NCBI GenBank assembly: GCA_030248135.1 | Contig: JASANC010002619.1 | Location: forward strand, 62,001 to 126,000 | Length of the DNA: 64,000 nt | Reading direction: 5' to 3' | DNA from: Theristus sp. LFF4_11 | Taxonomy: Eukaryota; Nematoda; Chromadorea; Monhysterida; Xyalidae | Shown: positions 43,609 to 54,900 of the stretch, one piece after another | Layout of the letters: each line of letters opens with the position of its first letter | Numbering within the stretch: the stretch's first letter is position 1 | The notes under the pieces: generated by a model | Seen by the model: only the letters and a program-made list of their open reading frames with translations | Told to the model about the DNA's origin: nothing | The model's database searches: none | Translations under genes and position numbers: made by a program

Positions 43609-44573
43609 AGATGTCAAAAAAAATTCTATTTTTTTTCTTAAAAAAAATTTTTTTTTTAATTTTTTTTAATCAAAGTTGTTTAGAATTTTTCAGGGAGTCC
43701 GAATATCACCATCTGAGGAGCCACCGACTTACCATATGTTATAGGTCTACAATGGAGTTGTGCGATATATTGTTGAACAATTGGAGCGGAGATGTTGGTT
43801 AATACCACATCACACGACCGTTTTTCAGATATTATCGTTACAGGAAGACCGCGTGCACAAAAGTTTCACGCGTTGGGGAAAAGCCGGACACCAAACCAGA
43901 CGCATGACGTCATCCGACGTCTTTCGTCAGCTACCGTAACCCAATTTTGAATTCCCGCGGATTCTGTGAAACGTTTTTCCTATCCCTGTGTGCAAAGGCA
44001 TAGAGAACCGGTACCAAAATGAAAGATAATACCCGATAACATGGCCACATGTTAAAACTTGCGTGCTGAGCTAAACTAACGTGTTGAACTTGCGTCTGTC
44101 AGTTGCCCGCAACGTGATCGCGAAATCATGGTACGTGCTTTCGATACGATGATTTGAAGAGTGGGCTCTCGCCATGTGGCAGATAGCATAGCTGGTTGAA
44201 CCTGAAAGTAAGTGTCTTGGGGGGGGGGCGACCGGGTCGACAGGGGTTGCCGACTTAGCTACAGCAAACAGGAATTTTTGAACACAGTCAAATTTTGGTA
44301 ATTTTCTAAAGAGGAACAACTAAGAACGGTTCAATATTCAAGTACACGTCGAAAATTGTCCTGTTTTACTGTTGAAAATGCAACTTTCCCTCTATGAAAT
44401 GGACATAATTTCAATAAAACACGATTTTCGCTCTTATAGTTTTCCGGATCGTTCTGAAAATAGTCTAGATGAACTCAGCTCGACGAGACGCTTCGAACGA
44501 ACCTAACTTGTAAAAAAATTTAAAAAAAAATTTAATTTAAAAAAAATCCGGATTTTTTCCCCTAGGCCCTAAC

Positions 44574-44792
44574 CCGTAATGCTTCTTTATTAAAAACGCA
44601 CGCGCACGTGCATCGGCATCGCACCTGCACTTTCCAATGAACATGCAGCACGCGCTCCGCATCTTGCTTTTACACACACTCCGGTCTTAGGTGATCAAGA
44701 AAAACACCTAAACGCCCCCGAACAATCACTGACACGGCAAGGAGTGATGAAACATCAATTTTTCTAAAACAAGGAATGAAACTGAATATGCA
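44574..44792 (+). repeat. Direct repeat of 35447-35690
   Basis: Shared: GTAATGCTTCTTTATT, AACGCACGCGCACG, TTACACACACTCCGG and GAATGAAACTGAA. In both places the match starts sharply at GTAATGC. Confidence 0.75.
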
Positions 44793-44795
44793 AAC

Positions 44796-45858
44796 ATGCT
44801 TTTGAAATCCGTTCAAACTTTATTCACTTATGCACTCTACGCTGCCCAAATAGCTGAACGATCAAACGAAGATCTTCATCTGCCCAGTCTGACTGCAGTG
44901 CAGCAGCAGGTCTGTGCAGTTTTTCCTTGTCGCAGGAACGATAGCAATTCAGATGTGACGGACAGCGACCACGGCTGTGAATATGATGAAACGGACTTGG
45001 AAGCTTGTGAGAACCCCTTCGACGTAGAGATGTCAAGAAAAAAAAATTTTCTATTTTTGTTAAAATGAAAGTTGTTCAGAATTTTTCAGGGAGTCCGAAT
45101 ATCACCATCTGAGGAGCCACCGACTTACCATATGACCCCCACTCATATGGGAGGAGGGTGAAAATTTCAGACTTGGTTTCGGCGACCCCATTTTCCCACC
45201 GACGACATCACGTCTCGTGTTTTGCCTCTCAATTCACCTCAAATAACATGGAAACAAGTTCCACAACAAACCGGTGTGATCATGCTGACGACACGAGGCG
45301 AAACAGCAACGAGCAACCAACGAAGTTACGCTTGCAGTGGCAGACAGTGCAATTTCCACCTTTCGAGATCCTGAAAAACGATGCGTAAATGTGAGTTCTC
45401 TGCTTCTATCTCACCTTAGCGACATCGGAATTTGTTGAACTAGCCTTTGCGACGCTCAAGTACTTCAATGCGCGAGTCGATCATCACTCACCAAGGCTGA
45501 AAACAGTCGATAAATCAATCCAGAATACCACCTGCAGCGTTGAAGACTAAGTGACAAGGTAAAGTCAAAGAAAATTTTTGTTGAACTTTCGAAAAATTAA
45601 GCCAAAAACGGCATTTTCAGGGCACATTAAAAAAAAATTTCAAAAATTTTTAATAAAAAAAAATACTCATTTTTTTTACTTTTTTTTAAAAAAAAATTAA
45701 AAAAAAATTTTTTTTGACCCTTACATCTCTACTTCGACGATGAAAAAGCCTCGGCAAGCTTCAGCTGTTCAATCGTTTTTGTTCAATCGCTTGCAGAATG
45801 GCAGCCATTTTGGTTTCAGCTTTCGTTTAACAACCTGAGTTATAGTTGGCTGGAGTGA
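44796..45858 (+). pseudogene. Open frame broken by an hAT-like element
   Basis: The frame from 44796 reads through QTLFTYALYAAQIAERSNED, DVTDSDHGCEYDETDLEACE and ENPFD, where the element enters at 45025. Past the element, the same frame continues after one copy of the target duplication (DEKASASFSCSIVFVQ...) to a stop at 45856-45858. The acidic DSDHGCEYDETDLEACENP stretch looks like real protein. No family is recognised; it may be a transposon gene. Confidence 0.4.
45025..45731. mobile_element. hAT-like non-autonomous element, 8-bp TSD
   Basis: A 707-bp element flanked by a perfect 8-bp duplication, CTTCGACG (45017-45024 and 45732-45739). TIRs are TAGAGATGTCA and its partner TTACATCTCTA, matching the hAT YARNG start. 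The interior is AT-rich. A 70-bp piece (about 45066-45135, GGGAGTCCGAATATCACC...) is repeated at 43665-43735, and a TAGAGATGTCA end also occurs at 43608. Confidence 0.85.
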
Positions 45859-46009
45859 TTGATTGTTGGACTGATAATAGGTAATTTGTTGAGCTGATCA
45901 GTTTGGATTGAGCTCGGTGGTTTAATTTGAAAACTGTGCTTGCGCTTGAATGCTAGGTCGCTGCTGACTCTGACGTCTACTACGCTGTGAAAAATAGGCG
46001 TTAAAAGAC

Positions 46010-46087
46010 ACCACGCCACGCCACGCCATTGGCCAGGTCCAGATGGGACACCACGCCACGCCACGCCATTGGCCAGGTCCAGATGGC
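46010..46087. repeat. 39-bp tandem duplication
   Basis: Two copies of a unit containing ACACCACGCCACGCCACGCC and ATTGGCCAGGTCCAGATG, with an internal CCACG sub-repeat. Confidence 0.85.
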
Positions 46088-46235
46088 GTTTTTGCCACCA
46101 GTTTCCTTTTCAAAACTTTTGACTTGGACCGTTCTATTTTTTGTTTTAGTTTTCAAATCAGATCTAATTCAGAAAACAATAGTGTCAATTTTTGGTTGGC
46201 CTGTCGTACTAAAACAAACCACTGATGTTGGCAGA

Positions 46236-46455
46236 CGTTGCCTAAACTAGCCTAAACCAAAACCTAATCCTAAAGCCTAATTCAAAGCTAAACATAATCC
46301 TGACCTAATCATAACCTAAGCCAAGCCTTTTGAAGAAGGAAAATGTCAGAACAATTGCGTTTTGAACAAGTTCTTGTAGGGGCCGGAGCGTGTGCACGTG
46401 CGCTAGTGGATCATGAGCATGAGCATGCCGATGCCACGTGCGCGTGCGCTTTAGT
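46236..46455 (+). repeat. CCTAA telomere-like block plus conserved segment, copy 3
   Basis: Same order as copies 1 and 2: CCTAATCCTAAAGCC, GCCAAGCCTTTTGAAG, then the segment encoding SEQLRFEQVLVGAGACAR. In this copy the frame stays open for 85 codons (46343-46600). Confidence 0.78.
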
Positions 46456-46639
46456 AATGAACAACCCCTTCAATTTTTTGTTCTCTCTACCACTTCCGGA
46501 CATTTGCGAATCAAAAAAAATAAAATTTATTTTTTTCAAATATATTTTTAAAGCGCGTTTTATTTCACGCTTTTTTAATAAAGTAGGCAAACCACCCTAA
46601 CCCTACCTACACGGGGTTGGCACGTTTTATGATATTACG

Positions 46640-47330
46640 CTCGGTAGTCGGTACTACCCCCCCCCCACCCCCCCGATTTGTATACATACTTAAAAGTGAT
46701 TTTTTTGATTTCTGATCAGAGGTTGCTTGCAATGAGTCGTTGTAGGTTCCTAATCCTAAACCTAATCCTGATCCTAAGCCAAGCCTTTTTGATAAGGTGA
46801 AAATGATCAATTTAGTTTTTGCATTTTTTTCTTTCCTGTGTTAAAGGGCAGGGGCCACCGCCACTGCACATGCACCTGTTTTAATAATGATGCATTACGG
46901 ACGGTCTCTGGTGCTCTTGGGGGGGGGATTGCCCCCCACCCCCCCCGCCCCCCCGCCCGCCCGCACCCACGGTACCTTTACCTAATCCTACCTAAGCCAA
47001 ACCTTTTTGATCGATTTTTAAGGTGAAAATGATATTTTTTGTTCTTGTTCTTGTTCTTGTTCGGTAATTGGTTTTGATATAATTTGGTTTTTGCATTTTT
47101 TCTTTCCTGTGTAATAGGGCAGGGCAGGGCAGTAGCGAAAGCGGGACCTTGGGTGAGGGGGGGGGTGTTTGCCAAATTTTAGAGGGGGGTCAGGTGCCTT
47201 CTCGGTGAGGGGGGGGGGGGTGCACGGGCAGCAAATTTTCCTGAGGGGGGGGGGTGCACACTGGCAGAAAAATTTCGTGAGGGGGGGGGGTGCACGGGAT
47301 CGCACGGGTAATACCAAATTTTTGCCTTAG
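46640..47330. repeat. G/C-run rich and telomere-like debris
   Basis: Long C or G runs (about 46658-46674, 46918-46970, 47155-47300) alternate with AACCTACAAC-class telomere-like blocks (about 46715-46810, 46975-47040). GTGCACGGG-type units repeat after 47210. No gene is seen. Similar G-run/GTGCACGGG sequence recurs at 48550-48740. Confidence 0.6.
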
Positions 47331-48150
47331 AAAAACACAGAAATTCTTGTAAAATACAGAATATTTTGTGCAAACAAGCTGCTTGTTTGGTCAGAAACAA
47401 CAAAATCTATGCAGGGACAGACACAAACGTCAAGAAAAATGCAAAAATTACGCTATTTTTGGAAAAAAATGAGATGAGATTGACCACCGTGACTAGGGTT
47501 AGGGGAAAAAAAAAATCCGGATTTTTTTTAAATTAAAAAAAAAAATTTAAAAAAAAAAATTTTTTTTTTACAAGTTAGGTTTGTTCGAAGCGTCTCGTCG
47601 AGCTGAGTTCATCTAGACTATTTTCAGAACGATCCGGAAAACTATAAGAGCGAAAATCGTGTTTTATTGAAATTATGTCCATTTCATAGAGGGAAAGTTG
47701 CATTTTCAACAGTAAAACAGGACAATTTTCGACGTGTACTTGAATATTGAACCGTTCTTAGTTGTTCCTCTTTAGAAAATTACCAAAATTTGACTGTGTT
47801 CAAAAATTCCTGTTTGCTGTAGCTAAGTCGGCAACCCCTGTCGACCCGGTCGCCCCCCCCCCCCCCAAGACACTTACTTTCAGGTTCAACCAGCTATGCT
47901 ATCTGCCACATGGCGAGAGCCCACTCTTCAAATCATCGTATCGAAAACACGTACCATGATTTCGCGATCACGTTGCGGGCAACTGACAGACGCAAGTTTA
48001 ACACGTTAGTTTAGCTCAGCACGCAAGTTTTAACATGTGGCCATGTTATCGGGTATCTGAAAAACGGTCGTGTGATGTGGTATTAACCAACATCTCCGCT
48101 CCAATTGTTTAACAATATATCGCACAACTCCATTGTAGACCTATAACATA

Positions 48151-48915
48151 CGCCAATCAACAAAATATCATGTTCATCTCATGGCCTACCACCGACTGAA
48201 AAAACATGTTCTAAGTTGCAAGAAAACGATTTCTGAAACGATATTTCAATTCAGTTAAGTCATTTCAACGCTAAAAATTGACTCTAGAAGTCATCCAAAT
48301 CGAAAAACATGGAGTACGTCGGTCAAAATGACCAAATAATGACATGTACCTAAGCACACAAAGAAGTTGGGAAGAAAATTTGGTTTGAACTTTCAAAAAA
48401 TTATGCCATAAATCGAATTTTCAGAGCAAAGTAGAAGAAAAATTTTTCAATTTTTTTTTAAGTTTGAAAAAAAAATCCAAATTTAAAAAAAAAACGAAAA
48501 AAAAAATAAAAAAATTTTTTTTTTTCAAAGCCCCTAACCCTAACCGTGACTGTGAGGGGGGGGTGCGATCCCGTGTTTTCTCGCGGAGGGGGGGGGGGGG
48601 GGGTCTAGTACCCGTGTCGAGGTAAAGGGGGGGAGGGGGGGGGGTACACGGGTATCAGCCCGTGCACGGGCAGGATTTTCGCCTGAATGGGGGGGGTGGT
48701 CCCCCCCCCACCCCCCCCCCGCACTTTCGCTACTGGGGCAGGGGACGGCCACCGCTACTGCACATGCACCTCTTTTAATAATGATGCATCACGTTTCCGG
48801 TTTTATTTTTGTTAAACAACCCTATGTTGAGGATGAGGACCTATTCAATATTTCAGAAACGACTTATCCGTTCTTCCATCGCTTGGTTCATTTTTTGTTT
48901 TGTGCTGCTTAAAAG
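48151..48915. other. Repeat-rich 5' flank of the protein 4.1 gene
   Basis: 48230-48440 matches the reverse complement of sequences at 6833-7330. 48550-48740 is G-run sequence with TACACGGGT units. The last 170 bp before the start codon are unique. Confidence 0.55.
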
Positions 48916-51900
48916 ATGCCGGAGCCGACGTCGAGTCCCACGCGCTCAATGGAAAACGCAACAAAGACGGCCGAAAACGGACAGCAGCAGCAGACGGTTG
49001 AGAAAGTGACCAGTGGGCAAAAGTTGAAACGGCCACACTTGTGCTATGTTCAGTTGCTCGATGGCAGCAAGGCTGAGTACAAAGTCGAGGTTAGCCGTTT
49101 TGTTGTGCTTTGTGTGGTCATTCATGTTCATTGTTGTTCATTGATTTGGAATCTATCGAATTTTCGGCTCAGCTATTATCTATCAAAAAATTTTCTCAGC
49201 CTGTCTGAAACAGCCGTCTATCTGAAAAATTTGTCTTTGATTAGTCAATTTATATAAAATTGGTAAAATTTGCCATTTTGGTTGAAATTTTATAAATTTC
49301 GACAATTTTAGATGATATACTTAATTTTTGGCTTGTTTTAAGCACAATTTAGCCGTTTTCAGCGCAGCGCGTTTGGCAAAGATCTTTTCGACGCCGTCAT
49401 TCAGCACCTGGATCTCAGTGAGCCCGACTATTTTGGTCTCACACACAAGGACTCGGACGGGCATTCTGTTAGTTATCGCAGTTTTTGTGTGTAATTTTCT
49501 GCAGCTTTTTTACTTGTTCAGTTTGTTTTCTTTGCAGGTATGGCTGTACCCGGACAAAAAGATCAGCAAACAAATGCCTGGTGAGTGAGCTTTTTACCAC
49601 AATTCTATAATTCGTTTCGCTCGATTTATAAAAACAGCAGCGTGTGTGGATGTGGTGGAGAAGTTCAGTTGTGTGTTAGTTAGTGGTGCTGCTAACAAGA
49701 TATGATTCATAACATTATTTTGACCATGCACTTCAGGTTTTAAAATTTATGAATTTCTTTCACAGCGTTTCTTTGAGTGTTTTTTGGTAGTACACAATGT
49801 TTCTGCTTTGCCATTATCTAACAGCACATCACAACTCACAGCCAATGGTTTCATTGCAATGAGAGTCTAAGTGTAACGATGATTTTTCAATAAAAAACGT
49901 TTCCCGACCCGCTGAGTCCAGTAGACAAACGGTATTCCAGGATTGTTGGGTGCACTCATAAAGCGGTTTCTGTGCCGTGTGCTCCGGTTGTGTTTTTAAT
50001 GGCTTTTTCTCGTCCTCGGATTCAGTGACAGTTTTTTTATTCCATAAGCTGCCGTCAGTGCTGATGCGGTGTGCTCAATTACTGACTGGCAGACAGGCAT
50101 CTGTACTTTTTTCTGCGTGCCTCTGGTGTGTTTTGTTGTGCATCTGCAGCGCCCGCCCAAGCACTTGATTGTGTCTGTCGATATGGTGATGGGCACATAA
50201 AAAGTGTGTGCCGCTGTTGTTACGTTTTTTGGCTGCACAGAAAAACAAGCGCACTCCGAGGCATTTGTGTGCATCCCGGCGGCAATCCGCAGACCGCAGA
50301 TCTTCGTGTTCGCTTTTATGCGGCTGATAATGGCACACTACACCGCGCAGTCTGGTGGCTGGTTTCGGTGATTCGTGTGTTTCTCTCGGGTTGAAAGTGC
50401 GATTCACAATTGGGCACGGTTCTGGTTGAAATTCGAATTTGGTGCTGAGAGACGAAAAATCTTTAATAAAACTTCATTGGGAAGCATTTTGTTTGACTGA
50501 AATTGTCAAGAATAGGGGGGAATCAATGTGTAGTTTGTTGAGCTAACTGTGTGAATTGAAAAAATAAATACAAATGGGATTTCTCGGAATTCCGTGTTGC
50601 ATTTGACGCTTTTTTTTGTTGGACTTTATTGATAATATTTCTCACGCCCTTCATGATTTATGCTAATGTTTGTTTTACATTGAAAAACTAGTTGCGTTGC
50701 TTGTTTTGTCTTCCGGTCCGGTTTTATCAACAAATTTTTGGGAATACAAGCATGCAAACACAAAACGCACACACACATATGTACTCAGTGTGCAGTGTTT
50801 TATAGCGGCTTATCTGCCATCGAGCTGAAGCATGCAATGATGCGTAGTTTTTTGCGCAACATACCACGGCTGGTACAGTTTCAATGGCGTCCTACTCAGT
50901 CGTGTGCATCTGTTTTTCGGGTGTGATTTGTGTTTGATGGTCCTCTGAGAAGCGGCTGCTTGTGCGCAAGCCGGGGCGTCAACCAGCGTAACACATGAGC
51001 GTTAGTGTGCATATGAGCAACAGTGCTGTGGCTGGTGTGCATTGCAGATATTGCTGTTCTCTGCAGACAAGCACACAGACATCGAAAATACGATAAAGCT
51101 TGATGCTGTTAGCCGGTGAAAAAGCGTTCGACGTGCTGGTTTTTGCTGACTCTAGGGTCCGGGGTAAACGGAATCACAAACAGCACCAAAGCAGGGGAAA
51201 AGTTTATATTGGCAAATAAAAATTGGTTGACTGCATTCGGTAGTGTTTTGTTGCATTTGAAAGCTCATTAATTTACAATCATTATTGTTAGCGGGTGAAT
51301 AACAATAATAATGCTTTCATGGGCATCAGCTTTTGAATCGTATGAGCGATGTTGAGGCGCATCATAATCAATTTTTTTCATTGCACCGGTTCCGGAAACC
51401 CTCAAACTCTGGCGGAAACGGGCAAATGCTGCCTCGAGCCCAATATACCCTCGGCTCAGGAGGGATCAGACCATTAGATGTTCTATTGGTCACTTTTAGT
51501 TTTTGTCCACAGCGGGGTTCGAACTTTCCATCTACAGAACGGTGTACAGAAGCCCTACACCTGCGCTTGAGACAGACGTTTTATTGTAATTTAATTCGAT
51601 TTTCCACAGTGTCGCTTTTAAATTTGTGTAAATCTGCAATTTAAAAAGTCCACAACCCATAAGTTGCGGATTGTTTGATACTTGTCTGTCACACGTGTTT
51701 TCATACAACAATAAAATTTGATTTTATTTCGTGTCTCGTTAGAGCATCACGTCACGGTGACACAGACACCGTCGCAAAGTGGCCTGAAGTTGAAAAAAAT
51801 TCAAGAAGCAGGTTGCATGTTGGTTTTGTTAGCGTATGTTGGCGTCATCGTTTTCAGCCAGTGTGCCGTGTAAATTCGAAGGCTTGTGTCTCGACAACGT

Positions 51901-54900
51901 GGACGTGTTGGTTGTCGTGCGCGCTTGTGTGTGTGTCACAGCTAACACTTGTCTGCGTGTGGTTTTTTGCATTGCTGAATTCAGAATGATAAATTGAAAA
52001 TGACAAGTGCGCGTGTTGGTGATATTGATCGAACATCAAATTGGCAGATGAATAGGCGTTTTGCGTTTTTGTGCTAAAAAGTGCTTAGTATATCGACGTA
52101 AAAAAGCGATTCACACCATTTCACCAGGATAACACGCAATCAGTGCAGGTGCGCAAGTGTGCAGTAACCAGCATGATTTGCCCGAACATAAGAAAATGCC
52201 AGAAACTTGTGTGTTCTGTTTCAGCCAGCCATTACAGGGACTCAACTCAGCTCAGTTGATTTGAAAAGAAGCATCACATAAGCAAAGAGCGTTTCGAACG
52301 TGCGTTAATGACAACCCACTGTTGACATCACAGTTGTACTGGATCAGTTGTGCTTGATGGCCATCCCGCTTGTGCTTGATTGACTTACAGGCACTTGCAC
52401 TGCTTTCATGCTTAATGCAAAGCCGAAGTGCACATGTTCGAGACAGTTCTCAGCCCCAAAACAATACACGCCGTTACGCCGCCTGCTATGATTGATTGAT
52501 TTTTTTCGCAATTTTCTTATTCTCGTATTCTTGTGTGTGGCTGGCAGTTGTTTCGGAACAAAACTACTGTATGTGCATTCAAGCTTGCTGCTGACTTGCA
52601 TCTGAGTTTATTGTTGGGGAACGAGTGGGTAGTTCACTTGTAAATGCGTTCACTCATGTGCTCTTTTTTCACTGAACACCATTGTTTTTCAATCTCAACC
52701 CGATTCGCAGTCGCAAAGACGTTCAAATTAGCGAATGCCAGCTGTCACATTGATGTGTTGCTGGGATGAAATATCATGCAAATTCATTGTCTGTCTCTCA
52801 CATGGATTCGGTGTGTCTTGTGTGTTTGTAAGTAACGTTACTAACGGGTTAGATAGAAGAATTGCAGTGAAGTTTTGTCCAGTCGCTTGCTAACAACACT
52901 GAACGACAGGCGCAATTGTGGAGCAATTTTAATTGAACGTCAAGCACGCGCGTTGCTGGCGTTCAAAAGTGTGGCTGTTGTGTGTTTTGTTTTGTTTTCA
53001 GACCGCCCATAAAACCAAAACTAACTGAAGAAACAAACGCGACACGCTGAAACGGGCGAAGACAGCAGACACGTTGGTGGTTTTGGTTGCGCTGTGTCGT
53101 CACTGAGCACGCAGTTTGCTGGTGCTTGGCAGGCAAACTGACACTCACCTGGCTTGTGCACGCTCGTTCGCTTTTGTGTGTCGCGTTCGTTGCCGCCACG
53201 CCAGGAAGCTGTTTGAATTGTTGTTGTTGTTGTTGTGCTGGTGGTGTTGGTTTGAGCAGTAACATAACATTGCACAGCACTGACGTGGCTACAACAACAC
53301 CCCAGTGGTGCACTATGCAGTGTAGTGAGGCACGAAACTCAGTAGTTTGTGTGTGTGTCGCAATGTGCAATGTGTTTGCGTGCTGCTTGCCTGGTGATGA
53401 AGCACTTCCGGTGGAGTGCGCGCGCATGCGTCTGCCTGATAGGGATGTCGCTGCTGTAGTCAAGGTTGAGTTTTTCTGCTTTGAGCTCGCAACAGCCAAC
53501 TCCTGTGTGTGCATGCTAGTTAGTATGCATCAAAGTATGTCGGCGTGCTTCTGCGAATGTTGCAATCAATCTAAAAACATTCACGTTCCTTACTTCCAGA
53601 CATGGATTGTTTTCACTTGAATCGGATGAACTGGAGCTGGAAATGTGGCGTCCATGATGGCTCGAAATGAAATAGTTTTTGTGACTTTGAAGTTAGAAGC
53701 ATGTTATGGGTGTGATTTATTTGTAGCACGGACTCGGACGATGAGCGCACATAGAATCGGTGCGCACGTTTGATCGCGCCGTCAGCGCTCCCGTTTGTTT
53801 GTGGTGTTGTGTGCGCGCATGTTCAATTTTGCGTAATACCAGCCGTTGTGCGTTGGTTGTATTGTGTGCTGTGTGTGTGTGCACACGCAACTTGATCCGT
53901 CTGTTTGTTCAGCGAATAAAATTCTGACATTATGGGAAAGTGGAGCTGGCGAGCATAATGCGCTCCTCAATCTACGTACGCGTCGTTGCTGATGGTTCAT
54001 GTTCCGTGTGATTTGTGTGCTTTCTAATAATACTGTGCTATTGGGCAGCTGCACTGTGTTTTCCAGTGGTGTTCAAGACGCGGACTGCATGCCGGTGTGG
54101 TGTTATCTCAGTTAGCCACATGTGACGCTCTGTCCATTGCTGCCAGACGTGCATTACTTACACAACGTTTAGCCTATGTGTCACAACCTTCGCGCGCATT
54201 GAATTTCCGTTTTCTTTCTCCGTTCAGTATTGCGTCACGTTTAGGCACTGAAAAGAGCCTAACGTAACAAAAATGATGCGCCAAAAAACCAAGCACTACG
54301 GGGAAATCGAGATCATGATTCATGACACAGTGAGAATGAAAGAAATGTAAGGGAACGTGAAAACATTGAAGCACACGCTGTTTTTATAAGTACAGAATGC
54401 AGATCAACAATTGTTTGCAGGCAAGGACTGGCAGTTTACGTTTCAAGTGAAGTTCTTTCCGCAAGATCCGTCAGCGTTGAACTATGATCTGACGCGTTAT
54501 TATCTCTGCCTTCAAGTGCAACGCGATGTCGCCTCCGGAAAGTACGTGCGTCACATTTTTTTCGGTGGTCACTGACTGTTGAGAAATCATCAATCAAGCT
54601 TAAGCTTTTCACCGGTTTTAGTTTTTAGAAATATAGGTTTCTGATGAACAATTTTTTTGAAGATTTCTGCATTTGACTGAAAATGCTAAAATGCGTTTTG
54701 CATGTTTTTTTCAAAAATCAGATGCAAATTGCACCCATTTTGATGCAAAAGCCTAGACCTGTTCGGGAAGCAACTTCGTAACGGTGTGCACACGTTGCAG
54801 CATTTGTTCAGCGTCGTTTGTTGGTCTGTGCAGGTTGCCGTGTTCGTTTGCGACTCGAGCGTTGCTTGGCTCGTACATGGTGCAAGCGACCCAGGGTGAC

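Larger units (their letters stand above)
43735..48150. mobile_element. 4.4-kb foldback with about 0.64-kb arms
   Basis: Outer ends are TATGTTATAGGTCTACAATG and its reverse complement, with TA at each outer edge. The left arm (43735 to about 44573) and right arm (about 47497 to 48150) are near-identical inverted copies, including a C/G-run and the segment with TGTCGACCCGGTCGCC. The left arm has about 205 bp of extra sequence (about 43830-44030). Inner ends are both rich in TTTAAA runs and CCCTAACCC/GGGTTAGG. The spacer contains other repeats, an hAT-like insertion and telomere-like blocks. Confidence 0.75.

Noticed and set aside
53087..53620. 177-codon plus-strand open frame in the long protein 4.1 intron
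   Set aside because: Rich in Cys and Val from TGTTGT tracts, with an equally long open frame on the other strand; no motif or splice support.
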